This document shows, one piece after another, positions 12,001 to 27,000 of a stretch of 64,000 nucleotides of DNA; position 1 is the stretch's first letter, and each line of letters begins with the position of its first letter. The translations under genes and the position numbers were made by a program. A model generated the notes under the pieces. It saw only the letters and a list, made by a program, of their open reading frames with translations. It was not told the DNA's origin and did not search any database. This stretch comes from Rhyacophila brunnea (taxonomy: Eukaryota > Arthropoda > Insecta > Trichoptera > Rhyacophilidae), in assembly GCA_022495005.1 (NCBI GenBank), contig JAGYXB010001358.1:169179-233178 (forward strand), written 5' to 3'.

Positions 12001-15000
12001 GTGTGTTGCGAGTGTATATTATGAATTGTGTACTAGACCTATGGAAAATTTCGTTTCAGAATTTTTATTGCCGATGTTCAAGATCGTCCGGCCATTTGGG
12101 ATGTCGGTTTGGATTTATATTCCGATATATAGGTCAAAAATTAGTGCAAACTGACCACGTTTCTCACTAGAAGTGAGAATTGGCGTTCTCTTCGTCTCCG
12201 TCTTTCGTCTTCGTAAAATCCCCATAACTAAAAAAAGATATTGAGAGGTCCGCAGTGTCCTTCAATCGATCGGACCAACAGTAGGCGACCTCCCTCTTTC
12301 ACACCGGCCCTCGACGATGAGCCTTTCCGAATTATTATTTAACAAAATATACCGATGTCATATCTCACTTAGGACAGTCCCGTTCATCCAATTCATTATC
12401 CATGCTGACAGTGTAACCGGGTGGACAGTGAGGAGCGAAGCAAGGTTCTTGTCTCTCGTCGACTTGTACCGAATCTCCTAGTTTGGGTGGTGGTCGGCTC
12501 GATACGCATCTCCACTGCGCGCAGTCATCTTTGAGTGGTGCAGCCTTGACGGGCTTGGCGAGGGTCATGCGAGCGATCGCCTTGACGGGAGTATACGATG
12601 TCTTGGTACCTGTGAAGAAAAGTGAAATATTTATAATTAAGTGCAATTTATAAAACCGGATCAAAGAATTTGGACTATAAATAGAAGAAGCCTTATACAT
12701 TACTTCTGTTAGGATATTTGAAAATATTAAATGCATCAAGCATGGTTAAGTTGGTAAACTTCACAAATATTAACATCGCTCAGTTGGCATTCCAATTTAA
12801 TGACAAAAAAGAGCTTTTGAGATGCGGCTGTACAGATGCATCCCCCAAATTCCTTGGACTGACCGGGTGACAAATGTTGAAGTTCTCAATCAAATAGGAA
12901 TAGACCAAGAAGTTACAAAACCAGGAAGTTACAATACCTCGGCCACAGTATGGGAGGACAAAAGTACAGCATTCCCCAACTTGTCATTCAAGGAAAGATC
13001 AACGGTAAGCGTAGCAGAGGATGACGCCGCATTTCGTGGATTAAGAACCTCCGTGATTGGTACGAGTGCAGGTCCACTGAACTGTTCTAGGTAACAGGTG
13101 ACAAAACTAATATTGCCTTGATGGTGGCCAACCTCTGATAGGGGATGGCACAATAAGAAGAAGATTAAAATATGATAAATACACAATTTTTAGATTGTTT
13201 GAAAATGCTGAAAATTAGTAACTAAACTATGTAGGTAGAATGGTGTCAGATCTTTCTGGCAGTGTAGGCGACTCATTTAGGTGTTGGTATTGTTATGTTT
13301 AAATGACGCTACACCGTTCCATAGTGATTTAAAAAAAAATGTTCTTCTACATATCGATACCATATTTCAACAACTCAAAAAACCTTGTTCCAAGATAATG
13401 GCTTTTCAATTTTTTAAAAAAAATCTTTTTTTTATTTAATTTGGTTTAGTGGAATTCAGCAATACATAATGAAATTTTACAGTTTAATTAGGAATTAACC
13501 TAGATATTTCGGTATAATAATTGAATTAATGATTAATCTCAGAAAGGGTTATTCGATTTTATGACACATTGAAGAAATTTTTGCTGAATTATATAGAGAA
13601 GACTTTTCTACATCGAATGGTATTGTTAACTCAAAACCTTAAAATGTTGTGTTGTTTCCTTATTGAAATAGGGTATCGATATACAGAACCTGCATCTCTA
13701 TAGAAGAAGGTTTTCCTCAACAACGAAAAAGGGACTTACAATCAGGAGTGATTAAAAAATCATATGTTTGGCATTACTGTATAACTATTATTCTTCGGGC
13801 AAGACAATGGAAGAAATATTACCTCCTTTAGTGCCTCCACCAGAGCCTCCTTTAGTTCCACCCTTGTAGTAGCGCATGTAGGACTTCTTGGCCGACTTGG
13901 AAGGCTCGGCGAAGAGAGAGTCACTCGACACTTGTCCTTCATTCATCAGCTCAAGCTCCTTGTACGCCTGCTTTTTCTCCACCACCTTGTATCCCTTGGG
14001 ACAAGCGGCTATCGGGCAAACCTTTTCTTGAACTGAAAAACAACAAAATTATTAGGGTTTTTCCATTTTACAACATTTTTATTAGGTCGTATTTTTATTT
14101 GTCCGGTGGTTGTTTATCCAGTACAAATCTTGCAATCGATTTTTAACTAACTTCCCGACATAGAAATATAATGGCGGCTAAATTGGAAAGCATTTGAATG
14201 GAATAATATTTGTCAATATTAAATAATAATAATTATAAATCATATTAATCAAATAAATCCACAGTATTTTCAAACAAAAAATATTGATTCGTATTTCTTA
14301 ACAACCAACCAATTATGATAATAGTAAATTACTAGAAATACAAAACTGATTTTTAAGTCGATGGCTATTTCGATTGTAACACCATTATCAGACATGAGGT
14401 TACAACTGCAATAGCTATTAACCAAAAAACGAAGTTTATGGAATTTCATATTAAAATAAAATTCTATCAATAACCAATTGACATTAAGGGTATTTTATTA
14501 CAACATTTTTCTTAGCTCGTATTCTTTGTCGGGTACAAATCTTGCTATCGATTTTTAACTAACTTCCTGACTAGCTAGACATTTGAAACTTTAAGAATAT
14601 ATCAGAACACAATGCCAATGCATTCTTTTAATACTTTTAGCCATCTTTAAGTAGAATTGAATTCATTTTCAGTTAATTCTGTTTTGTATGAAAAGATATT
14701 TCGGAAGAAATCCGTAATCAAATTCACTATTATTGGTTGCTTATACGTGCGTTACTATGGAAATCAATATGAAATGTCAAAATTACATTTCAGTATTATT
14801 TCTATCAAGTACAAATTTTTTTGATCGTTTAAGCTAGTTTATATGATTCAACAGAAAATTTAAAAACGTTGTACATAAAAAGTTCTTGTAATTATTTTAG
14901 TTTTATTTAATGTTTTATTACAGTCAAAATTAAATGTTAGAATAACTTACCACTTAACCACTTAACTTATGTTCTGTCATAACGGTTTTTATAGAATTAA

Positions 15001-18000
15001 ATAATTGGACTGACTTTTTATGGCTTGTGATATCGAAAGTAATTAATTCAAGATCATGTGAATGGATTTACAGTAATCCTACCCATTATCCGGCGATATT
15101 TAATATGACTGATATGGTGGCAGCTATCAAATGGAAGAATACGCTGCCATATTATTTGTAACATTACTTTCGCAGAGTTAACCATTATAGAACATACTGT
15201 TACAAGTTAAGAATTAGTTATAATATTAATGGAATGAAAGAGGTCAAACCTTCTGCGGTAGTTTTGGGAATTTCTTTCTCAACGCAGTCTATTTCATCAT
15301 CAGGGCAGTCTTGGACTCCGTTGCACCAGTCGGCCTCGTTGATGCATACGCCGCTTGTAGGGCACGACCGCTTGCCGATGGGACACGGGACGCAGGAGCA
15401 GTCACAACTCGTGCTCACTTTTCTGACTAGGCCCTGTATTAAACAACACAATAATCATTTCATGTACCCTGTATAAATACTTTATGTAATAGAATTTAGC
15501 AATGTTCATTGAAATTTATAGTTTAATAAGAAATCAGCAGAAACATTTCCCTATAGAATGATTACAGTAGAACCCCGTTAATACGAACACGATTAGTTCG
15601 AAATTCGCATTAAATTGAAATTTTTGCGAATATTCTAAAAATCTATTGATTTGAATAAAAAAACTTTTTTTCAAGTACTATTTTTACTATTCACTTGCCA
15701 TACATTTTGAATTTTGCAATTTGAGTTTTTTTTAGATTCGAATTACTGTAATTGTTGACTTTTTCTCTATTGAATTATAAAAAATCTTACTGCAGACCTA
15801 CAAACTTATCTGAAGATTGGGATGGGGGAGCCACTGTCGAAAACTACCCAATCAAGACTCGTAACTGGACAAAATCTGACATTCAAATGACACTTTCAAA
15901 ATGGCGTCCTATGGTATTTCGTAGTTCCATTTTTGGCCATTCTACAGATAAGTTTGTAGGTCTGTAGCTACATCGAATACCATCACCAAGTTAAAACATA
16001 GAATTTTTATATTGTTTCACTATAGAATAACGATGGTATCGATATATTATTTTTTTTTCAAGGATCTAATAGACTTTCGCATCTTTAACTGATATTTAAA
16101 AGTTTTGGGTAAATAATATTATCATTAGAATATGGTCAGTATGATAGCTGATCAATCATCCAACTTCTAATTTAATTCTAACTGGCGACCTATAGCTTTA
16201 AGCTATAGCGACGCTCTTTAACTATTCTATCCCGGTTAAGCCCATAGATACCATATGAAGTTTGGAATCAATAATAACCAAATTATAAAAGATACTTACG
16301 TTGCTACATTTTGGACATTTCTTCTTGATACAATCGGGCACTCCTCCAAGCTTGCAGGTGCATTTATCGCAGTTGTCTTTCTCAAAGGTTGCTCCGATGG
16401 GGTATCTAAAAAAATTTGGATCATATTATAAAAGAAACACGAGGATAGAAACATTTCTATTTTGCTCCAAACTGCTCTCATCTCAGGGCTTTCCAATCTG
16501 AGGTGCACTCACCCCTAAGAGGTGTGAGAATGAGAAAAAGAATTCATCGAAGACAGTAAAATTATTTTTGAATAAGATCAACTTGGATTTTGAACACACT
16601 TTTTTTTGTGCAGAAAAGCTGATGCAGTATGTAGAGCCGTGTGAGCATTGATTAAACATTTACTATAAGTATGTTTTATCAGCATAGAAGAAGGCTTTTT
16701 TACATTATCTTTTTGGTACCTATATACATACTTAATTTAATAAACAGGACTGGTTTCGTTCAATTATATAGGCATAGTTTTAATATCATAATGCATTTCC
16801 ATCAATAATTGATAGTTAGAGTGAAGAATTCAAGGTCACCTCTCAGTGTTTTCAGATCCAATTCGGACAGATTATAGTTAAATTAAATTTATCCAAGATG
16901 TTTGTGATATAATAATATGTTATCGGGTTAACTCACTGGATATGCCCAACCATACAGGGGCACTGGGAACGCGGTCCGCATTTTTCTCCGTCGTAGACCA
17001 TCGGCGGCTCGCAGTCGCAGCCGAATAGAGGAGGCTCCACGCCATCACATGCATCACACGCGAATGGTGTCTCCACCTCGGGTCCAATGGTGAAATCAAA
17101 CAATGTCTCTTCTTGCACTGAAAGTAAAACAATTGAATTGTAATTGGATTAATGTCGTTTACTTTTGTCATCACGAATATATGAAAGTAGAGTTGATTTA
17201 TTTTTCACGTTTTCAGAAATAAAACTGAATGTATTTTCATCAATCTGAGCCAGTGAATAGCTAAGTGGTAAAGTATTTGACTGCAGATCGAAAATATGGC
17301 GGTTCAAGTTCACCCGTGGGCTATTTTTCGTTACATTTTCATTCTACGGCAATTTTGCTGTACAGCACGTAAACAAATTACATTTTAAAAAGTACATACA
17401 TTTGGCTTTAGTTTCAGGATCGATGCATCCCTGCGGGGCAACTCGCAACTGGATGTTGTCCTTCCATTTGGTGGGGTACAACTTGAAGTACTGAGCGCGG
17501 ATGGGCACCTTGAAGCTGTTGGTAACTTCGATGTTGGAGTCGAAGTTGGCGGGGAACTCCTTAATCTCTCGTTTGGCGTCCACTACCGGATTCCAGCTGA
17601 TGGAGTCAGGAGAGTATTTGAGGGTGTAAGCGGTTACCCAGCCCTTCGGTCCTCCCTTGGTCACGATGCCGGTTATGTTTTGCGGACGTCCAAAGTCAAA
17701 CTGGAATGGTAGTGATTATTCAGATTGTTTTGAGTTTATCTGTCATTTTAAACTACATCAATAATTATTAGTATATTTATTTAGGACTAGAGAGATTCAT
17801 AATATTATGATACATCATTTGATGATGATTCCAGAAAGTTTTTAGTGTGATTGAATTGGTTGCCATGGTAACCTAAACAAGACATATTTCAATGTTTTTT
17901 AAACTGTACCTATGATATAATGTTATTTGTAGTTTTTTTATATAATCGTTCATCTAAATATTGATAATAATTAATGTATAATTTATGAAATGGACTAATA

Positions 18001-21000
18001 TTATAGATTAGATACTTACATAGAAATATAATGGCGGCTAAATTGGAAAGCATTTGGATGGAATAATGTTTTTCAATATTAAATCATATGTATTAATCAA
18101 ATAAATCTACAGTATTTTCAAACAAAAACTATTGATTCGTATTTCTTAACAACCAATTATGATAATAGTAAATTTATATAGTTAAAAAACTGATTTTTAA
18201 GTCGATGGCTATTTCGATTGTAACACCATTATCAGACATGAAGTTACAACTGCAATAGCTATTGACTAAATTCATATTTCTAATGACTAATTTCATATTA
18301 AAATAAAATTCTACCAATAACCAATTTATATTAATTGTATTTTTATGTTTACTGACACAATAAGAGGAAATCTTCTCCAATTTAAGGGAAGCAGATTTAA
18401 CTAGAATATAATCAAGAAACAAGTATTTATCATTAATTAATTTTGCATATTAAGTTTACCTAAGTTAAGAGTCATCTTTATAAGAAATATAAGTTTTATA
18501 TTGGCAAATGAATTGTTGTATTCACCTCCACGGATTCTCCCGGTGAATTAGTGACCGGTTGCCAAGCGTTGACTGTCTCTAGGCTGAGGAAATTCTTGGA
18601 GTTTTTCGGCAGTTGAGAGCTTACAGACACGAAGGCCGCCGGGATAGCTGTCAAGACTTTCGGCTTCTCGCACATTTCCTATATACGCAAAACAGTCAAT
18701 AGTCAATAACACTGCAAGTATTTAAATAATTATAACACCTATTATTATGATTAATTAGAGAGTTTGTTGAGTCTATGCCATGTTAGTCTATGCCTGACTC
18801 TTCCTTAGACCTCTTGCCCTTTATATCAATTCCATAATATGATTTTACGTGTTACAAAGATTTTTATCTTTCTAGCATTGGTAGAAATCGGTACTGAAAT
18901 TGCATCGCTCTCGCAAACTCTCACTGGTCACTCGCACAAATCTGGTGACGCACAAGATGACCAGGATCCTATGTGGCACAATCAGAAAATATTTTTTCAA
19001 TCCCACAATTTTAGGGTAAAAAAATTCATCATTTTAACGGTGAGAACAATCATATAAGTAAATATTGCGTGTTTTTCAGGACGCAGTCTGGTGAGATTTT
19101 TTTCAATGAAATCTTTCCCTAATTTTTAAAAATTATCATTTCAAAATAATTTATTGATTTATGCAACATTATTTTTTTTTATAAAAGAACAAAATGATAC
19201 GAGGTTGGGTCAATAATTCCTTAGAAAAAAGCATTAAAACAGTTTTTATTTTTGTATTTTTTTTTTATTTCTCAACATAATCTCCTTGGAGCTCAATACA
19301 CTTGGTTAGACGTTTCTCAATTTTTTAAACCGTCAGAAAAATAAGTTTTCGGAAGGTCCTCAAAATAAGCATTTGTCAGATCGATGACTTCTTCATTTGA
19401 AAAAAAACGTTGTCCACTTAGCCATTTTTTTAAGTTTGGGAAAAGGAAAAAGTCACTGGGGGCTAAATCTGGCGAATACGGTGGGTGGTCGACCAATTCA
19501 AACTTCAATTCTTCAATTTTAGCCATTGATCGTAAACATGTGTAAACACGGGCATTGTCCTGATGAAAGAGGATTTTTTTCCTGTTTAAATGAGGCCGTT
19601 TTTCTTCAATTTTGTTTTTTAGCTGGTCAATAAAGATGCATAATAATCCCCTGTTATTGTTTTTCCTTTTTCCAAATAGTCAATGAAAATAATTCCACGT
19701 GCATCCCAAAATACAGTAGCCATAACCTTACCAGCTGATTTCACGGTTTTCGCCTTCTTTGGACATGGTTCGCCTTTCGCAATCCACTGCTTTGACTGTT
19801 CTTTCGTCTCGGGAGTATAGTGGTGTATCCATGTTTCATCTATAGTCACAAAGCGACGAAAAAATTCATCCGGATTGCGTTGCATGAGCGACAACAGGGC
19901 TTTAGAGGCCACCACCCTATTGCGTTTATTGTCGACTGTGAGCAAACGCGGCACCCATCTTGCAGAAATTTTTTTCATGCCCAATTTGTCATGTAAAAAT
20001 AGAAATGACGCTACCTTTTGAGATCCCTGTAACCTCAATTATCTCACTCAACTTTAATCTCCGGTCACTTAACACCATATCGTGGATTTTATTGATCATT
20101 TCTGGTGTAGTCACCTCTACAGGACGTCCTGAGCGTAGTTCATCCTTTGTTGATGTACGACCACGTTTAAATTCATTTAACCAGTTATAAATAGTTGCAA
20201 GAGTATGAAGGAGCAGGGGCCCACGATTTCCTAACTATATCGTCTGTGGCACCGGAGCTGACGCCAGTAATTGTGACATCAGCCAATACATGCCGCCCGG
20301 CTCGGCGTGTATTGGCTGGCGATCTGATGCGATCATAAATCTCAATTACTATATAGCGACGATGAATAAAATCAGGCTTCTGAAATATACCGTGTGAACT
20401 AAATCCAACTCATTTTATTTCCTTTGCTGTTAACCCTTTTATATTAAAATGTTTAATAACAGCTCTAAACTCCAATTTTCTCCATTTTTGTAAACAAGCA
20501 AATTTTTTTTTTTTAAATGTACGAAAATAAAACAACCCGACCAATCTGATTGAAACTTCGCAGCATACTGAATGCGGTAGTGCGGCTGCATGAAAATGGA
20601 AGCAGCTTACAGTACTATTACACCTGTCGGCTTTTCTAAGGACTTATTATTACCCTAAATTACAATAAAAAAAATCTTAAAATTCGACTTATGTGATTGT
20701 TCTCCCCCCCCCCACCCGTTCCATCGATATTGCTAGAGAGAAGAAGTAATATTACTTGTATATAAATAATATGTTAATTCAATAATTGTTATATGAACCT
20801 CAGGTACACCGATAACAGTGGTTTTGATTTTGTTGTCTTCTATCGAGGGTTCGTGCACGCTGGTGGATACTCCTCCGCAGCCGATGAGCTCAAACCTGAC
20901 GGCGATGGCGTCGTGCCATGTGATAGGCACGATTCTGATGTATTCAGCTTCCACCGGAACCGAGAACATTTGCTTCATTGGAGTATTGCTGTCGATTGGA

Positions 21001-24000
21001 CCTCTGAAGACCTGAAGAGAAAATAAACATGAAATAGATTGCTCATATTTAACATTTCAGGTCTTCAATCATTTTTGAAGTTAGCAAACTAGAAGCTACA
21101 TTCGCTTCACATTTACAATAGTCTCTTTTCTTCATGTAAAATAGTAAAATGTACAGTTGTTGCCACAAGTATCTCATAGATTTGGGGACGTGTAAAGAAC
21201 GCCTATGTTAGTGCCACCTCTTAACAGTGGTAACCATTACAATCAGCCAATTTTTACTCTACGGGATCTTCAATCATGAAATGGATTAAAGATATAGTTA
21301 TTAAAATGAATATTTCTATCAAATTACAGGATTGCATGAGACGAGGAAAATGATTAGTCATTGAACAACAGATGGAGATTCCAGTGCACTATAAAAATTA
21401 CCTCTGGAGTGCCACTGGGTTCAGAAACAAACGAGAAATGATGACCATTAGGACTGTTCATCACGTAGAAACTGGTGACGTATTGGTCGAAGAGTGGACT
21501 TCCTTGCATGTACACTCCGTACACCGGTTCAGGATGATCCAGTTTCACTTGGATGTATTCTTTGGTAGTCGACTTGCTAGGAGACCAGCTGCCGCCTGAA
21601 ATATAGAAAAATAATCATGAATCTCTTGCTCGGTGCCCCTCCGAATGTGTCTTGTTTCATGCCAAAATTATCGAACCTCACAGTAACGTGGTATTATAGT
21701 TCTGAACGTCTCACTAAGTATTATTTAGGTTAGTGCCTTAATTGAAAGGCGTAAGAATTTGAATACTAGATAGGAGTCTTATAAACATTCCGTATTAAGA
21801 ATTTTGAAGGCAGTTCGATTGGTTATTCGATATGGTTGTATTGGTAAAAAATTTATTATTTTCTTCTTCTATTGGCAGCCAAAAACAAAATGGCAGGTTG
21901 CGTTTTGGTTTGAAGCCTTATGCTTTGTTTACATAATCTACCGATGCGTTTCTCTGTGTTTTACACGATTATTTTTTATCTTAAAAATAATGGTCAATGT
22001 ATTGTTTTTGCCTGCCTACATAAAACTGATGACCTCTAGATATTTCATTGATCTCACATTATTTTCCTTCAGGTTTTTTCCTTCATTTTATGCTACGGCA
22101 GCTACTGAAATTTTACTTAAAAATGAGAGAATAAATTATAGTACTGACCTGAATCTTCGGTAATCTTTCCATTGAGTTTGGCATGATGCGGTTGGAAGGA
22201 GGGTCCTAGGGAGCTACTAGCTGTGAAGGCCTGGTCTCCCTGCGGTAGCTCATCATCCCAAAGCAAGTTCTTGTATCTGAAGTAGTATAAATATATTATG
22301 TGTAATATATGTCAAAATATGTATTTTATTTGAAATCAAATTCATAATAGTGTTATGCTGGCAGCTCTGATTGGAAAATTTATTAAATTAACCATGCTTT
22401 TTATATTGCTGTAAGCAGTTTTTATGTCAGCATAGCCCTGGCGAAAATATGTTAAAGCGGAAACGTGTGATGATTCTTACAAATGAATATACAACGTCTA
22501 TTTTAATTGCAGCTAATATAATTTAATCTTAATTTTTAAAACACCTTTTTCAGTTTCACTTTCATATATTTAGAGGTTTTCTCCATTGTCTTTGCTTCAA
22601 CCCTCCTAATCAGTCTTAATTAAGATTCTGTAATATAAGGAATATTTTATTTCTGTAGCAAGAGAGCTAATTGGTGAACTGACGATTAAAGGAATTCGAG
22701 TGCACAGATAACCAAGTTAAGTAAATCAACCTCAAAGTTAAATTTAATATGAGATTATAAATTCTACAAAACTGTTTAAAATTTTCTGTAAAATGTGGTC
22801 TGGTTTTCAAACTATACCTACACTATTATCCACTGCATATGCCCATATATGCACTATGCATATATGCACTACCATATTCAACTCATCTCTCCTTCATTAT
22901 TCTGCACACAAAAGTGATACTTACTTGTCAGGGTGACATTCCGGTGGTGGCGAAAGCGTGTTCGGCCTGATGGCTCCGAGCTGATTCATACTGTCCAACT
23001 TCTTTTTGTTGTCGTCGTCAAAGTCCATAACGCTGTACGATTCGGTGGTGGGTTTATCAACGTAATGTGCGGAGGCACTCTCGTCGATTTTATAGGTATC
23101 GGGTTTCTCTGTTTCCACGTTCCATTCGTCAATGCACGTCGACTTGTCGCAGATGTATCTGTTATTCAAGCATTGGCAAAATTCGCAGTCTGTCTCTTTT
23201 ACTACTTCACCAGGCTGCAAAGTGAGAAGTCATCTTTATGATTGTCGGAGAGATTATGCTTTACCACCTACACTAACACTGACATGTTGAATTTTGCTTG
23301 ACGGAATGGGATTTTTTTAATTTTATTAAAGTTAACAAAAAATAAATAATTTTGAAAAACCGCTGAAACATACCTATTAGAAAATTCACACCTTTCACTT
23401 TCTGGGTGAGTGCTCTTATCTCTCTTATCTTATTGTAAGCTATCGATTTTTCTATGGTTGATGCGAATTACTGCTTACTCTATCTGAGGTACTTCAAATC
23501 AAACAATTAATCATCGTTAATTGTCAAACAGTCTTGAAATAACTGTGCAGTCTAATAAGCGACAGTATGTCGCGAAACGGAATTCTGCCGAGTAAATGCT
23601 GTCGAAATCGATGAATTAACTCAGATTCGTAAAAACATCATTTAATTTATAAGTACATAACAGTCTAATTAAAAGTTGCGGTGTAGCTTGTTCCTAGTTT
23701 ATAAGTAAGTACTGAATAAAACTAACCTTGACTGGTTTTCCGTCATGCGAGCGACAAGTGCAATCGGTGATAGCCACGCAGGAGACGGAGTCTCTCCACA
23801 GGAACCCTTTACCGCATTTCTTCAATGCAACGCTTTTGTCCATGCAACCGGGAATGCATTCCTGCAAATGTAATCATTCGTTTAAAATGGATAGCATTAT
23901 TAATCTACTTTCTTTACTGTGCATTACTAATCAAGACAATTGTTATTATTATGTTTGTTAATTAATATTAATATTTTTATTTATATTCTGCAGTAACTTT

Positions 24001-27000
24001 CCTATATTTTTAATAGTAAAACCTCGTTAATACGAACTCCACGGGACTGACAATCGAAAAATTCGACCTACAAATTATGAAATGTATGGGGGAAAAATAT
24101 TTAAATTAAAAAAAAAAAATTGATTTTCATCAATATCTTTATGATCATATATGTGCCTAATAAAATTCCGGTGCCGTGTGTGTTAATGGGTTATAAAATG
24201 TCAGGATTATTTTTATTACCTTCTTAAAATAAGTAATTATTTATGATGTTTTACGAAAAGTCTGTCACAATTTTCAATGACTGGCTTATGAAATAGTGTA
24301 CTTTATTACGATTTATTGAATATTTTTATATGCCAGAACTGTGAAATAATTTCGAATTACGAAATTTGAATTAAAGGTATGGTTTTATATGAAAATAATG
24401 TTCAAGGGACTTTTTTTTCCCGAAAATTTCGAATTATTCGAGTTCTTATTAACGAGGTTCTACTGTACCAATTCCGGTTTTGTATTATGGCTTAGAGGCC
24501 ATCCATAGACTGAAACTGCACATGTTTGCCAAACTAAAATTATGATTTCTGTTCATGAAAATATATTTTCACTAATTAATATATGAACGTATTTATACGG
24601 TGAATAAATAGAGATTGTCAGACGCTTATATACTTAGTGAAATAATATATATATACAGTCATAAAAATAGACTTTTAGTTTTATGAATGGCCTCCTAATC
24701 AAAAAAGCATTATCAATTGATATTGATGTCGATCTTAGTCATTTCATGAAGAGGTTTTTAACAGATTTTAGAATTATAGTGTTTCATATTGCCAACTATA
24801 GAGGACAGACAAATTAGTGATTTCCTATGCATTAAAAAATTGGTAAGTGAGAAAAATGAAAGAACCTACACACATTTCTTTTCTAAGACATTTATAATAT
24901 TTTCTATTTTGTATTCTTTCTAGTTTGAAAATAAATTTGTAAATTCTAGATTTTTGATGCCCTAAACGGACTTACATTTATTTACCTTCAAAGCATTTTA
25001 TGAGATACTGCTATTCATCGTGTTATCAATAATAATCAACTCAATTTCACCAAATGAGGACTTACCGTAGTTTACCTCTTGCGTACAGTTATAAGAAATG
25101 GATGTTTGCCATTCACCCCACCCATTAGGTCCTTGTACTGGATCAAACACACATTAAAAAACCATGATTTTGTTTGCCTGGCTGCGGGATTGAACCCGCG
25201 ATCTACGGCTTTAAAGACAGCCAATCAAGTGTGGACGTATATTAGTGAAAGTCTGTTACCTCTCCATGTTTGCATTTGCCGTGATGATCAAGATAATAGT
25301 CGTAGAAGAGGCAGATGTTGTTGCAGGGAATGGCGCACTCTGACCACACTTTTCCAATATCACAACGGTCATCCGTAATGCTGTCTATTAAAATCAATGA
25401 AAACAAAATTAATTACTGCTTCATGTAATTTTCAGGCTAACCTACCCGCAGCAAGTATATGTGAGATCGATCATTAGTGGAAAAGGCAGATGAGAAGTAG
25501 AAAAAAGAAGGCGCACAATATGCAATGACATGTCTTACCACCATATGGAAGGATCGAGGAATTTCAATTGCCACAAAAATGTGGCTTGTGTAAACATAAG
25601 TATTCTCCATATTTTTATACAGTGTTGCGTCAAGGACCTTAAGGGATGGATTGGAAGGGAAGGGGAGCCGAAGGAAATTTATGCCTTCGAAATGTGGTGT
25701 CGATGCCATATGCTTTGCATTTCTTGGACAGAGCACAGGACGAACCAGTCAATCATCCAGAGTCTCCAGATAAAGAAACGGCTCTCGATGATACGTCTAT
25801 GACGCATTCTGCAGTTTTTTGGACGTTTATTCATTTATATAACAGAACGAATAAGGAGAGAAAAGATTTAATAAATCTAAACAATTGATATTTATTTATT
25901 CAATGTAGGTATATACTTTTTTTAATTGATTAAAATAAATTTAGAGATTACATAACTGGATTAGCTTAAACTGTAATTTACATACAGATAAATTCTCATT
26001 AAATACAAAGACCCCTAATTCGTATTTTGTTGTATTCTTTTCAAAGAAAAATTACAAACAAATCGAAATTCGAAGATATTTACATGATATATGTGTCACA
26101 GATAAATAGGTAAGCATGTGAAAACTGCCCCGACTCACTTATAATTTATCATTACTATAATCTTCAGCCTCTAAAATTAATTTGTAAATAACAAGACATA
26201 GTATGATTATGAATTATTGTTACCTGATTTTATTTCAGTAAGTGTTATATAACTACATTAACATTCCTTTTCGAAAGAAAGCTACTCATTCCAAAGAGGC
26301 TTCATGCAAACTGACAAAGATGGAAAACGTCGAGTTGGTGAAATAAAAGGCAAAGAGCAATTAGTTGACGAATATTTAACAAAGGGTAAACACTTATAAT
26401 CGTCACATTGCGTGATCAACGAGATGAATAATTTACAGGGATAAATCAAATTCTATTTTAGAAATATAGACCGAAGATACAGCTATGTATGAATCTAAAA
26501 AAGTAAAAAGATTATCCATAAAAAAAAGTAGATAAATAAATGCGAATGTTTGATGAGATAGAATTGTAAAGATTTACCATTGTCCCTGTCCACATCTTCG
26601 GTGTCGACGGATGTTTTATTTTTAGGAACTCTGTGTGACTGTAGTGCAGTAAGAACTTCAGTTTGAACTGGAAAAATTACAAAATAAATTTTATTAACAC
26701 GTTGATCGCCATGGGGGTCACCGGTGACCGGCATCGGATTACGTTCAGGGGGCCATGGGGGTCACCGGTGACCGGCAAAGAAGACCTGCCTTAGAGTTGT
26801 TGTACAGCGCCGGCGGGCACGCGCGCAGTGCATTTTTCGATACGCGGTGACCGGCATGGCCCTTCTGTATATTACTGCCACTTGGCCTGAAAATATGTCT
26901 TCCCAGTCACAAAATATAGGCTCACTAATGTAAAGAATGTACATAATGAAAAAAAAAAGTTTTCCTTTTAAATTGTAAATGTGTTTTTGTTGATATAAAA

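Larger units (their letters stand above)
19200..20660 (-). mobile_element. mariner transposon copy 2, decayed right end
   Basis: Left end CGAGGTTGGGTCAATAA after a TA (19198-19199). Base for base it follows copy 1 at 6949 with few substitutions, but the right terminal repeat has decayed (GACTTATTATTACCCTAAAT). A 168-bp stretch absent from copy 1 is inserted at about 20217-20384. Confidence 0.92.

Noticed and set aside
21804..22163. 119-codon hydrophobic plus-strand frame
   Set aside because: It is rich in Phe and Ile from AT-rich intron sequence, has no family resemblance, and overlaps exon 36 on the opposite strand.
22933..23241. 102-codon plus-strand frame over exon 35
   Set aside because: It is the antisense shadow of a well-supported hemocytin exon.
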